Assembly (NCBI RefSeq): GCF_002368415.1
Contig: NZ_AP018290.1
Location: 8,175,717-8,239,716 of the forward strand
Source of the DNA: Calothrix sp. NIES-4105
GTDB lineage: Bacteria > Cyanobacteriota > Cyanobacteriia > Cyanobacteriales > Nostocaceae
Length of the DNA: 64,000 nt
Direction of reading: 5' to 3'
Shown here: piece after piece, positions 44,104-52,843 of the stretch
Numbering within the stretch: position 1 is the first letter of the stretch
Layout: each line of letters opens with the position of its first letter
Program-made: the position numbers and the translations under genes
Notes under the pieces: generated by a model
Told to the model about the DNA's origin: nothing
Database searches by the model: none
The model's input: only the letters and a program-made list of their open reading frames with translations

Positions 44104-44537
44104 ATGGATTCCTCTAGGTACTGGATTGTCGTAGCATCAAAAAATCATGTACAAAAAGGAGTTTCGGGTGGTTTTATTGCCGCGCGTGTCATGGGAAAGC
44201 ATCCCCTTTAAGACGCTTACACCCATTTGATTGGGTAATTTATTATTCACCGAAACAAACATATTTAGGGGAAGAAAAATGTCAAGCTTTTACAGCAATA
44301 GGCAGAGTAGTAGGAGATTCGGTTTATCCTTGTAATATGGGTAATGGTTTTACGCCATACCGCCGTTCCGTTGAATTTTTTGATTGTAATGAAGTGAGTA
44401 TCATACCTTTGATTCCAAATTTACATTTCATAAAGAATAAGCTTTGTTGGGGTTATGTATTCCAATATGGCTTGTTAGAAATACAACAGCCTGACTTTGA
44501 GTTTATTCACAGTCAGATGTGTCAAACACCTTCTTAA
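44104..44537 (+). pseudogene. EVE-domain protein, broken by a frameshift
   Basis: EVE domains bind modified bases in RNA or DNA. Frame 1 from ATG 44104 reads [35 protein letters not shown] and hits TAA at 44209. Another frame continues [60 protein letters not shown] and ends at 44537. A single base is missing near the C run at 44203-44206 (the relative probably read KHAPLRRL). The two halves together make a full-length EVE protein. It is followed by a MarR gene, the usual partner. Confidence 0.8.
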
Positions 44538-44572
44538 AATCGAGGTAGTGTCCGTTGAACTCGCCACACAAG

Positions 44573-45022
44573 ATGATGGTATTTCAGTTTGAAAACCCAG
44601 ATGACAGCCCAGGATTTTTACTGTGGCAAGTGTCAAATCTTTGGCAGCGAAAAATGAATTCTGGATTAAAAAAGTTGGGTTTAACCCACGTACAATTTGT
44701 TTTGCTCGCAGGAATAATTTGGCTAAGTCAAGGTCAACAAACTGTTACCCAAGCCAAATTGGCTGCCCATGTCAAAGCAGATATTATGATGACTTCCAAA
44801 GTTTTACGTGCGTTAGAACAACGAGGATTAATTAAGCGTGAGACTGACTTAAAAGATACCAGAGCAAAATCTTTAACAATAACTAAGGAAGGTTATGATT
44901 TAGCAGTTGCAGCAATACACGTTGTTGACAAAGTTGACAAAGATTTTTTCGGCATATTAAACGACCAAGTAACCGATTTAAACTCACACCTTCTCAAAAT
45001 TATCAATGCCAATAATTCTTAG
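44573..45022 (+). CDS. MarR-family transcriptional regulator
   Basis: 149-residue winged-helix regulator. ATG 44573 (MMVFQFENPDDSPGFLLWQV) is preferred over TTG 44555. Conserved parts: LGLTHVQFVLLAGIIWLSQG, the recognition region AKLAAHVKADIMMTSKVLRA and the wing LIKRETDLKDTRAKSLTITK. The opening 'FDNPDDSPGFLLWQVSNLWQ' is familiar from MarR genes that sit next to EVE-domain genes. Here the EVE gene upstream carries a frameshift, so the regulator may have outlived its partner. Confidence 0.85.
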   Translation: MMVFQFENPDDSPGFLLWQVSNLWQRKMNSGLKKLGLTHVQFVLLAGIIWLSQGQQTVTQAKLAAHVKADIMMTSKVLRALEQRGLIKRETDLKDTRAKSLTITKEGYDLAVAAIHVVDKVDKDFFGILNDQVTDLNSHLLKIINANNS

Positions 45023-45216
45023 GGCAGTCCTGGTGAAGAGTAAAAGGTAAATACTATATTCTGTGAGGGTATGACCGCAGCGTTGTACCCTTTTGCATTA
45101 CTTGACCTCACTTCCCGCATCTGTGGCTTAAGCCACCCTACTACGATTAATGTAATTATATTTAATGTATTATATGTATTATATAAAAAAATACTATTCT
45201 TGGGATAAATAATAAA

Positions 45217-45777
45217 ATGTCTAAAAATAAAGATAGAAGTTTTTACTATTTGGTGGTTGATTTAGAGGCAACTTGTTCCGAAGATTCTTCCGTTCCACGT
45301 GAGCAAATGGAAATTATTGAAATCGGCGCCGTGATGCTGAACCGTTCGACGTGGCAAATCGATTCGGAGTTTCAGCAATTTGTCAAGCCTGTTAGAAACC
45401 CACATTTAACAGAATTTTGCATTCAACTCACGACTATTAAACAGTCAGATGTAGAAAAGGCGCCGACTTTTCCCGAAGTAATGCTTAATTTTCAACATTG
45501 GTTGAGTGAGTTTCCTAATTATATTTTTTGTTCTTGGGGAGATTATGATAGAAAGCAATTTATCCAAGACTGTGAATTTCATCAAGTTCTCTATCCATTT
45601 TCTTCTGAGCATATCAATATTAAAAAACAGTTCTCAGAATATCTTGGTACATCCAAAGGGTACGGTATGGCAGGCGCCTTATCTAAATTAGGAATTGAAT
45701 TAAAAGGTACTCATCATCGTGGTATTGATGACGCGCGTAACATTGCAAGCATTTTTAAATACATCAAAAAAGCGTGA
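45217..45777 (+). CDS. DEDDh 3'-5' exonuclease (KapD/ERI-1-like)
   Basis: 186-residue exonuclease acting on RNA or single-stranded DNA ends. The DEDDh residues are visible: Asp and Glu in YLVVDLEATCSEDSSVPREQ, a third Asp in YIFCSWGDYDRKQFIQDCEF, and His plus Asp in KGTHHRGIDDARNIASIFKY. The sequence resembles the KapD/ERI-1-like group that trims structured RNA ends. It has its own ATG at 45217 and stands between signalling genes with no obvious operon partner. Substrate is unknown. Confidence 0.85.
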   Translation: MSKNKDRSFYYLVVDLEATCSEDSSVPREQMEIIEIGAVMLNRSTWQIDSEFQQFVKPVRNPHLTEFCIQLTTIKQSDVEKAPTFPEVMLNFQHWLSEFPNYIFCSWGDYDRKQFIQDCEFHQVLYPFSSEHINIKKQFSEYLGTSKGYGMAGALSKLGIELKGTHHRGIDDARNIASIFKYIKKA

Positions 45778-46156
45778 TCAGTAGAACTCAAAATCGAAAC
45801 TAATGTATCATAATTAACTTGTAAATTGCTTCAGTGCGTAAGAGCATAAAAACAAAGCGGGAGCAATACGAATTACTTTGTCAATTTATGGGTATACCAG
45901 CAGCAAAACTGTCACAGAGGCTTAGTTATAAATGTTGCTAGTATCTAAGAATAGTTGCAGCATTTAATACATCAAACAGACAAGCATCAGACTGTAATAA
46001 AAAATATAAAATTAGCATGAATATTTACGTGTAACTAACGAGGATATTTGTGTGGGTTTTATAAAGCAGCATTCAATAGCATTATTTTGTAAGGGTTTCC
46101 GGAATTAGATAACAACGTAGGAAAAATGTAGAAAGGAATGACTAAGTAACCAACTT
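45778..46156. other. Intergenic, no recognised feature
   Basis: About 380 bp upstream of the second kinase gene. It contains no repeat of the window's main families and no strong hairpin; the promoter of the kinase should lie here. Confidence 0.35.
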
Positions 46157-47980
46157 ATGACTCACCACATGCTCGGTAAAGTACTGTATAGACGTTACCA
46201 AATCGTACAAAGCCTAGGTGCTGGGGTGTTTGGACAGACATACATTGCTGTAGATATTGACCACCCAGAGAATCCGAAGTGCGTTATTAAACAACTTAAA
46301 GTGACAAATTTTCACCCTAGTCACCTGGAAACACTGAGGTTACGGTTTTTGACGGAAACTCAAACTCTCAAGCAATTAGGACATCACAACCAAATTCCAC
46401 AACTTATTGCTTGTTTTGAAGAAAATGAACGTTTTTACTTAGTTCAAGAGTTTATCGAAGGACATGCGCTAACAGCAGAATTGCCGACCAAGCATAAGTT
46501 GAGTTATTTCTGGAGCGAAGACGAAGTTATCAAGTTTTTAAGCGATGTTCTGTCCATACTTGATTTTGTTCACTCCAATGGTGTTATTCACTGCGACGTT
46601 AAGCCAGAAAATCTAATTCGCCGAGCCAGTGATGGTAAAATAGTATTAATAGATTTTGGTTCAATTCAGCCAGTTGATTTTGGGACAGATACAGTACTAC
46701 CGATTTATCGAATACCTGTTACTTCGTTAGGATATATTCCTCCTGAGCAATTTATTGGTCAGACACAGCTTAGTAGTGATATTTACGCGCTGGGAATGAT
46801 TGCAATTCAAGCGCTGACGGGACTAACTCCATTACAATTACAAGTAGACCCTCGAAGTAATGAGATTGTTTGGAGAACTCAAGAAACACAAGTTAGTGAT
46901 TATTTGGCTGCCATTATTAGTCAAATGATTCGTTACAATCATAAAAATCGTTTCCAAACAGCAGCTTCCGTATATCAGGCACTTCAACGAATACCTAAAA
47001 ATGCTCATCCATATACGGTTGAAGCTGAGTATACAGTTATTGAAACAGTAGACGAGCTTCCTAAAACTAATCCTAAAACTGATAGTCAAGAAAAGAAGAA
47101 TACTTCACCGCTTTTAACAGGTGTAAAGGTTGGATTAGCTGCAAATTCGTTAGTATTAGGTTTTGGGGTTTACTCGTTAATTCATAATAATACTCCGGCG
47201 CCATCAGAAACTGAGACATTATATAAAGCGACAGAAGATTTTCAGTCTGGAGATTTAAACGGCGCCATTGCAAGAGTAAAATCTATACCTTCAACTTCTA
47301 ACGTTTATCCAGAAGCGCAGGCAACTATTGAAGAATGGCAGCATCAATGGCAAATAGCAGCCGAACAATATAAAACTGCGGAAAACGCTGTTTCGGAGGG
47401 GCGTTGGTCGGATGTATTAAAAGTTGCTCCTATTGTTCCAGATATATTATACTGGCAATCTAAAACTGATAGATTAGTTGCACAAGCGAATCGTCATATT
47501 GAAGTGACTAGTAAAACTTTACTTGCAAAAGCTTATGAAAGAGCAGGCGCCAAAGACTTTAATACAGCATTAGATTATTTAGAGCAAATCCCGAAAAACA
47601 GTACGAATACAGTAGTAGAGCAAAAGATAGCTGAATATACTCAAAAACGTCATGTACGTGCAGCTTATCTTTTACAACAAGCTTATCAAAAAGCTACAAA
47701 CCAAGAGTTTGAAGTAGCAGTTAAATACTTAAAACAAATACCTGAAGATACTTCAGTATATGCAACAGCCCAAGCAAAGCTAATTGAGTATACGCATAAA
47801 CAACGTGTATTTGCTGAAAGCGAAGTTGCAATGTCTACACAGGTTATAAATCTAAATCGTAATCAAACTAGCACAAAAAAATTAGATAATACAAACGACT
47901 CATTTATTAATGGCGCCTCGGTAACGAGACTCCAAGATTTACAGCCTGGAGATTTGATGCGAGAGATAAATATTAGATAA
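46157..47980 (+). CDS. Ser/Thr protein kinase with one membrane helix and helical repeats
   Basis: 607-residue Hanks-type kinase. The Gly loop is SLGAGVFGQTYIAVD, the ATP lysine KCVIKQL, the catalytic loop IHCDVKPENLIRR (His145-Cys146-Asp147, so Arg of HRD is replaced by Cys), and the metal-binding IDFGSI. HCD kinases lack the arginine that holds a phosphorylated activation loop, so this one may not need such activation. A hydrophobic segment (VGLAANSLVLGFGVYSLI, about 322-340) follows, then an external or cytoplasmic part with three helical-hairpin repeats of the type ARAYxxAxxKxFxxAxxYLxQIP. Its 3' end is duplicated just downstream. Confidence 0.85.
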   Translation: MTHHMLGKVLYRRYQIVQSLGAGVFGQTYIAVDIDHPENPKCVIKQLKVTNFHPSHLETLRLRFLTETQTLKQLGHHNQIPQLIACFEENERFYLVQEFIEGHALTAELPTKHKLSYFWSEDEVIKFLSDVLSILDFVHSNGVIHCDVKPENLIRRASDGKIVLIDFGSIQPVDFGTDTVLPIYRIPVTSLGYIPPEQFIGQTQLSSDIYALGMIAIQALTGLTPLQLQVDPRSNEIVWRTQETQVSDYLAAIISQMIRYNHKNRFQTAASVYQALQRIPKNAHPYTVEAEYTVIETVDELPKTNPKTDSQEKKNTSPLLTGVKVGLAANSLVLGFGVYSLIHNNTPAPSETETLYKATEDFQSGDLNGAIARVKSIPSTSNVYPEAQATIEEWQHQWQIAAEQYKTAENAVSEGRWSDVLKVAPIVPDILYWQSKTDRLVAQANRHIEVTSKTLLAKAYERAGAKDFNTALDYLEQIPKNSTNTVVEQKIAEYTQKRHVRAAYLLQQAYQKATNQEFEVAVKYLKQIPEDTSVYATAQAKLIEYTHKQRVFAESEVAMSTQVINLNRNQTSTKKLDNTNDSFINGASVTRLQDLQPGDLMREINIR

Positions 47981-48160
47981 TAGTAGTACGTAGTTGGACT
48001 TGAGTCCTCTATGTATTTTTATACTTTTTGCGCTGCTTGGAGATTTGATGCGAGAGATAAATATTAGATAATAGTAGTACGTAGTTGGACTTGAGTCGTC
48101 TATGTATTTTTATACTTTTTGCGCGCTCCGCGCTACTACGTACCTACGTACCTATCTTTT
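47947..48160. repeat. 91-bp duplication of the kinase gene end, in a palindromic repeat
   Basis: Sequence starting TGGAGATTTGATGCGAGAGA at 47947 is repeated from 48038 with a few changes; the first copy contains the kinase stop at 47978-47980. Both copies hold AGTAGTACGTAGTTGGACTT. The region ends GCGCTACTACGTACC at about 48140, so, as at 32509, a repeat bounded by TACGTAG and CTACTACG surrounds a stop codon. Confidence 0.75.
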
Positions 48161-50275
48161 GATTATCTGCTGTGGTTGTTGTAGTTGTTGTTGTGCTTGT
48201 GCTGCTTTTAGGGCATTTATTGCTTGTTGGTAGTCTGGTTTTAGCTTGACAGCATGTTCATAAGAAGCAATAGCATCTTGGAAACGCTGCATGTTGAAAA
48301 ATGAGTTTCCTCGACTGTACCAACTTTCGTAATGGCTTGGCTCATAACGAATGGCACGGTTGTATGATGCTACTGCTTCAGAGTAGCGTTTTAAGCTAAA
48401 TAGCGAATTACCACGATTGTACCAAGCTTGGTAGTCGTTACGCTTGACTACTATTGCTTTATCGTAAGATTGTACTGCTTGTTCATATTGTTGCTGTTGA
48501 TGTAATAACCAACCGCGATTTAAAAATGCGCTTATATTATCAGGGTCATATTTTACAACTTGGTTGAATGAGTCAAGCGCTTCTGGGTATCGTCGTAAAT
48601 TTAGTAACGTATTGCTTCTGGAAATCCACGCAGTCACATAATCTGGTTTTAACTGTACAGCTTTATCGTAAGCATTAAATGCGTCTTGATAGCGTTGTAA
48701 ATTTATTAACGCATTACCTTTGTTATACCAAGCTGCTTCATAACTAGGTTTCAACTCGATTGTTTTATCATAGGCGCCTATAGCGTCATCATAACGTTTA
48801 AGGGTATGGAGTATTTTGCCCTTATTAAACCAAGATTGATAATAATCTGGTTTTATCTCCACAGCCTTATCAAAAGCTTTAATTGCATCATCATACCGCT
48901 TTAAATCACTATTAGACTCACCTAATGCGTTCCATACCTCAAAATCATTCGGTTGTATAGTTAATGCTTTATTATATGAAGCAATAGCTTCGCTTTCACG
49001 ATTTAACTTATCTAAAGTAAATCCTCTACCTTTCCAAGCGTCTTTATTGTTTGGAGAAATTTGAATAGATTTATCATACGCGGATAAAGCATCTTTGTAC
49101 CGCTTGAGTTCATACAAAGCTTTACCTTTACCATACCAAGCATCACTATAGTCAGCGCGAATCTCAACAGCTTTTTGATATGTATTTAACGCATCATTAT
49201 AACGCTGTAAGTCATACAATGTATTAGCTTGTTTGTACAATTCATTGGAATTATTAGAGTTTACAGCGTTTGAAACAAACACATATATTGTTGTCACACA
49301 ACCTAGCACAGCTATTCCAGTTAAAGTTTTAGTAGCAATAGCTTTTATATTAATAGACTTAAATAATTTAATATAATTTATAGGTTGGATATGTTGCTGT
49401 ACTGGAACAATTGGAGACGCAGGTGCAAGTGCAATTGTAGCTTGTGCTGATTGATGCTTATTTAAATCTTTTAATGCTTGTAGCGCAATACTAGCATCTT
49501 GATACCGTTGACGAAAATCGTAACGCACCATTTTATCTAGAAATGCTGCAAGCTCTTCACTGACAGTTGTTTGATGGCGCCAAATAATTTCCGAAGTCGA
49601 GTCATCATGTTCTAATTGTTCAGGTGGTATACCCGTTAAAGCTTGAATACCGATAATTCCTAGTGCATAAATATCACTGCTATATCTAGGATTTCCCTGT
49701 GCTTGTTCGCTGGGAATGTATCCAGGAGTACCTATAGCTACAGTGAATTTTTGACTTTGAGAAGTTACAACATTTGTAGTAATTTGCTTAACGGCGCCAA
49801 AATCAATTAAAAATAACTTATTATTATGCTTGTTGCGGAGGATATTACGGGGGTTTAAATCACGATGAATAACTTTATTTTGATGAACAAATTTTAATAT
49901 TTCTAAAATTTCTTGTAAAAGTAAAATAACTTGTTCTTGGGAGTAAACTTTACCCGGTATTAATTCATTGCCGAGGTCATGACCTTCAATGAACTCTTGC
50001 ACAAGGTAAAACTCTTGATTCTCCTCAAAATACGCTCTTAATTGAGGAATTTGTTTGTGAGTACCCAACTGGTATAAAACCTGTGCCTCAGTATCAAATA
50101 ACCTCCGCGCGGTTTGTAGAGTTTCAGGGTCATTTGATTGAGGCTTGAGTTTTTTAACCACACATTGCGGTGTACCAGGAAGTTGGGTATCACAAGCAAC
50201 ATAGGTTTCACCAAAACCACCACCACCAAGGCAACTAATAATTTGGTATCGAAGTGCGAGTGTGCTTCCTAACAT
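48152..50275 (-). CDS. Ser/Thr protein kinase with membrane helix and about ten TPRs
   Basis: 707-residue kinase. Gly loop CLGGGGFGETYVACD; catalytic loop KVIHRDLNPRNILRN (His137-Arg138-Asp139, with Asn141 where Lys is usual), and LIDFGAVKQI. A membrane helix near 310-335 (ATKTLTGIAVLGCVTTIYVF) separates it from a C-terminal array of about ten TPR units, each like AWYNKGNALINLQRYQDAFN and AYDKAVQLKPDY. The TPRs would lie on the other side of the membrane or bind partners. The extreme C-terminus is Gln-rich (QAQQQLQQPQQ). It is divergent from the rhomboid-like gene. Confidence 0.88.
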   Translation of the reverse strand: MLGSTLALRYQIISCLGGGGFGETYVACDTQLPGTPQCVVKKLKPQSNDPETLQTARRLFDTEAQVLYQLGTHKQIPQLRAYFEENQEFYLVQEFIEGHDLGNELIPGKVYSQEQVILLLQEILEILKFVHQNKVIHRDLNPRNILRNKHNNKLFLIDFGAVKQITTNVVTSQSQKFTVAIGTPGYIPSEQAQGNPRYSSDIYALGIIGIQALTGIPPEQLEHDDSTSEIIWRHQTTVSEELAAFLDKMVRYDFRQRYQDASIALQALKDLNKHQSAQATIALAPASPIVPVQQHIQPINYIKLFKSINIKAIATKTLTGIAVLGCVTTIYVFVSNAVNSNNSNELYKQANTLYDLQRYNDALNTYQKAVEIRADYSDAWYGKGKALYELKRYKDALSAYDKSIQISPNNKDAWKGRGFTLDKLNRESEAIASYNKALTIQPNDFEVWNALGESNSDLKRYDDAIKAFDKAVEIKPDYYQSWFNKGKILHTLKRYDDAIGAYDKTIELKPSYEAAWYNKGNALINLQRYQDAFNAYDKAVQLKPDYVTAWISRSNTLLNLRRYPEALDSFNQVVKYDPDNISAFLNRGWLLHQQQQYEQAVQSYDKAIVVKRNDYQAWYNRGNSLFSLKRYSEAVASYNRAIRYEPSHYESWYSRGNSFFNMQRFQDAIASYEHAVKLKPDYQQAINALKAAQAQQQLQQPQQIIKR

Positions 50276-50327
50276 TTGCTTTCATTAATGCGATATATCT
50301 AATTTTAATATTGACATACTCAATTTT

Positions 50328-51035
50328 ATGATTCCTGTTAGCGATAATGTATTTTTGTTTACGCGCGCAAAGCCGTTTAGTACTTGGAGCTTAATTGGTT
50401 TAAACATCGCTTTATTTTTATACGAACTAAAACTCGAACTTTCAGGAGAGCTAGGATATTTTATTAATACTTGGGGAGTGGCGCCAGCCCAAATTTCAAA
50501 TGCAATTGCAAGCACTGTATCAGGTAATGCGGCAGCTGGCATTGCCGTTATAATGCGTTCGACGTCCTTATTGACAGGAATGTTTCTACACGGCAGTTTT
50601 GCCCAAATACTGGGAAATATGCTGTTTTTGTGGGTTTTTGGTAGTACTCTCGAAAAAGTACTGAGTTCAATACGCTTTTTAACTCTTTATCTTATAGCGG
50701 GAATATTAACAATTATAGTACAAATATTCGTAGAGCCGAATTTAGCTGTACCGCTAATAGGAGCGAACGGCGCCGTAGCTGCTTGCTTGGGAGCATACAT
50801 ATATAAATTTCCCAAAGTTAAAATAGATTCAGTATTACCTTTACTAGTTGTATTCATTCCAGTAGAAATACCTGCTTTTTTATATTTATTTTGGTGGTTT
50901 ATACAACAATTATTTTATGGAATTGGTAGTTTAGATATTCCACCTAACGGTGTTAACCAATGGAGTACTGCTTATTGGACGCATGGAATTGGAATGTTGT
51001 TTGGTGCCGTCTTTATGCGATTTCAACGAAGGTAA
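50328..51035 (+). CDS. Rhomboid-family protein, catalytic Ser replaced by Asn
   Basis: 235-residue polytopic protein with the rhomboid layout: amphipathic N-terminus (SDNVFLFTRAKPFSTWSLIG), the helix-2 motif MFLHGSFAQILGNMLFLWVF and the last helix YWTHGIGMLFGAVFMRF with the catalytic His (His219). Active rhomboids have GASGA; here the motif reads IGANGAVAACLGAY, so the nucleophile is Asn147. This points to a proteolytically dead (iRhom- or derlin-like) member, unless a neighbouring residue substitutes. It starts 52 bp from the divergent TPR-kinase, so the two could share regulation. Confidence 0.85.
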   Translation: MIPVSDNVFLFTRAKPFSTWSLIGLNIALFLYELKLELSGELGYFINTWGVAPAQISNAIASTVSGNAAAGIAVIMRSTSLLTGMFLHGSFAQILGNMLFLWVFGSTLEKVLSSIRFLTLYLIAGILTIIVQIFVEPNLAVPLIGANGAVAACLGAYIYKFPKVKIDSVLPLLVVFIPVEIPAFLYLFWWFIQQLFYGIGSLDIPPNGVNQWSTAYWTHGIGMLFGAVFMRFQRR

Positions 51036-51137
51036 AAATATATATGGGTTATTATTCTCTCTTGACACAATAATTAACAAGTAATTTAGTTCTAGTTGAA
51101 TTTTCAGTGGTACATTAGTCTGAACAAGGGTAAACTT

Positions 51138-52046
51138 ATGACAAATACAATACCAACAAAAACGATTGGTGATACTGGTGTTGCTCTACCTCCAACTCAG
51201 TTAGAGTTGCCTTACGACGAGAGTACCCCAGGTGATGAAATAAGCATCGCTTTACCCCCTACCCAGTTGGAACTACCTTACGACGACAATACGACGATGG
51301 AAACCCAAAGACATAAAGTGCAAATGGAATTGCTGATTGACACTTTATTACCTTGGCTTGACCAGCGTCCAGATGGGTATGTGGGCGGCAACATGTTTGT
51401 ATACTACAGCTTGGCACAAGTTAAAAATACTGATTTTAAAGGGCCAGATTTTTTCGTTGTACTTGATGTACCAAAAGGAGAGCGACTAAGCTGGGTATGC
51501 TGGGAAGAGGGCAAAGCTCCCGATATTATTATCGAGCTACTTTCTGACAGTACAAAAGCTGCTGATAAAGATGAGAAGAAACTTGTCTATCAAAATCAAA
51601 TGCGTGTACCTGAGTACTTTTGGTTTCACCCTTTTGACCCAAGCGACTGGGCAGGGTTTTCATGGCAAAATCAGATATATCAGCCAATAAATCCGAACGC
51701 ACAAGGTCAGCTAGTAAGTCAAGTACTCGGTTTGGCATTGGTGCGATGGCAAGGCGACTATAAGGGTGTCAAAAATATTACTTGGTTACGCTGGGCAACT
51801 TTGGATGGACAATTACTACCAAACCCTGAAGAACTTGCTGAACAAGGACAACAGCGCGCTGAACAGGAACAACAGCGTGCTGAACAAGAACAACAGCGTG
51901 CTGAACAAGAAAAACAACGCGCGGATAATGCTGAGTCACAATTAAAGCAAGTTGCAGCAAATTTGTTAAAGCAAGGTATGACTATAGAACAGGTAGCGCA
52001 ATTAACGGGTTTATCAGAATTACAAGTTGCAGAACTTGGTAATTGA
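51138..52046 (+). CDS. Uma2 family (DUF820) endonuclease-like protein
   Basis: 302 residues from ATG 51138 (MTNTIPTKTIGDTGVALPPT). The Uma2/DUF820 core, a PD-(D/E)xK-like nuclease fold common in cyanobacteria, is visible in YVGGNMFVYYSLAQVKNTDF, GPDFFVVLDVPKGERLSWVC and APDIIIELLSDSTKAADKDE (likely Asp, Glu and Lys). The N-terminus has an imperfect duplication of ALPPTQLELPYD, and the C-terminus has three to four copies of the heptad QQRAEQE, a coiled coil, leading to a small helix-turn-helix-like tail (MTIEQVAQLTGLSELQVAEL). Function unknown. Confidence 0.82.
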   Translation: MTNTIPTKTIGDTGVALPPTQLELPYDESTPGDEISIALPPTQLELPYDDNTTMETQRHKVQMELLIDTLLPWLDQRPDGYVGGNMFVYYSLAQVKNTDFKGPDFFVVLDVPKGERLSWVCWEEGKAPDIIIELLSDSTKAADKDEKKLVYQNQMRVPEYFWFHPFDPSDWAGFSWQNQIYQPINPNAQGQLVSQVLGLALVRWQGDYKGVKNITWLRWATLDGQLLPNPEELAEQGQQRAEQEQQRAEQEQQRAEQEKQRADNAESQLKQVAANLLKQGMTIEQVAQLTGLSELQVAELGN

Positions 52047-52081
52047 ATTCGGCGTTGCGTAATTTGAGTATCAATTTTTAT

Positions 52082-52112
52082 GTGGAGATGCGATGTTTTA
52101 CGCATCTCTACA
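52082..52112. repeat. GAGATGCG palindromic repeat
   Basis: GAGATGCG and CGCATCTC flank ATGTTTTA; a variant of the GTAGAGACG family. It overlaps the 3' end of the gene that stops at 52108. Confidence 0.55.
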
Positions 52113-52764
52113 CTATTTCTCCTAAGATTTCTAAAATTTCTCGAACAGGCACCTTCTGTTGATTTAACTCTTGAACTATTGCCAACAGTTTTTTCTGAAT
52201 ATACTTTGAGGATTTTATTAAGCAGTCTCCTTTATCCCAAAATTCGTATTGGTAATAAGCCTCGTAATACTCTTTACCTTTCTTAATAACTTTGCGGTGA
52301 TATATACATCCGCTACCAGTACCCTTTAGGCGCCGCGTTTTCCTAGAGGATATATTTAAGTCTTGTTTATCCTCTAGGAATTCGCAAGTGTCTATTTTCC
52401 TAGAGGATATATTTAAGTCTTGCTTATCCTCTAGGAATTCGCAAGTGTCTATTTTCCTAGAGGATATATTAATGTCTTGCTTATCCTCTAGGAATTCAGG
52501 AGTGTCTATTTTCCTAGAGGATATATCAATGTCTTGCTTATCCTCTAGGAATTCGGAAGTGTTTATTTTCCTAGAGGATATATCAATGTCTTGCTTATCC
52601 TCTAGGAATTCGGAAGTGTTTATTTTCCTAGAGGATATATTTGTGTCAAAAGATTTCTTAATCTTGTTTCCAGTCCAGTATCTACCTTCTGGCTCTTTGA
52701 CTGGAAAAACGCGCGGTGCTGAAACAGAGTTTCTGTTGAAATCCTTGGTAGAGGTAGTAGTCAT
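52108..52764 (-). CDS. Protein expanded by 57-bp palindromic repeats
   Basis: 218 residues from ATG 52764 (MTTTSTKDFNRNSVSAPRVF), with GAAGGT ten bases upstream; the frame also opens at 52773. Residues about 45-140 are five tandem 19-residue units of the type NISSRKIDTCEFLEDKQDL. Both flanks look conserved: PVKEPEGRYWTGNKIKKSF before, and GSGCIYHRKVIKKGKEYYEA, YYQYEFWDKGDCLIKSSKYI, VREILEILGEIV after. I recall the flanking sequence from accessory cyanobacterial regions, without known function. The repeats look like an insertion that kept the frame. An XRE-like regulator lies upstream in the opposite direction. Confidence 0.6.
   Translation of the reverse strand: MTTTSTKDFNRNSVSAPRVFPVKEPEGRYWTGNKIKKSFDTNISSRKINTSEFLEDKQDIDISSRKINTSEFLEDKQDIDISSRKIDTPEFLEDKQDINISSRKIDTCEFLEDKQDLNISSRKIDTCEFLEDKQDLNISSRKTRRLKGTGSGCIYHRKVIKKGKEYYEAYYQYEFWDKGDCLIKSSKYIQKKLLAIVQELNQQKVPVREILEILGEIV
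52338..52643. repeat. Five tandem 57-bp units, each a hairpin, inside a gene
   Basis: TCCTAGAGGATATAT recurs at 52341, 52398, 52455, 52512, 52569 and 52626, exactly 57 bp apart. In each unit TTCCTAGAGGATA and TATCCTCTAGGAA are inverted copies. Because of this symmetry both strands are open and encode similar peptides (SSRK/FLEDK on minus, SSRN/FLEDI on plus). Confidence 0.9.
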
Positions 52765-52843
52765 AAGTCGCACCTTCTCACATGCATAATGGTTTGCTCG
52801 CTTACTTGCCGAATAAAAATTTTGGGGTAATAATACGGAGACA

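Noticed and set aside
52338-52643. CRISPR array
   Set aside because: 57-bp period is coding, units are nearly identical along their whole length and encode a 19-residue peptide repeat.
52388-52789. 133-residue plus-strand frame with SSRN/FLEDI repeats
   Set aside because: Open only because the 57-bp repeats are palindromic; the minus-strand frame has non-repeat flanks that look conserved and a ribosome binding site.
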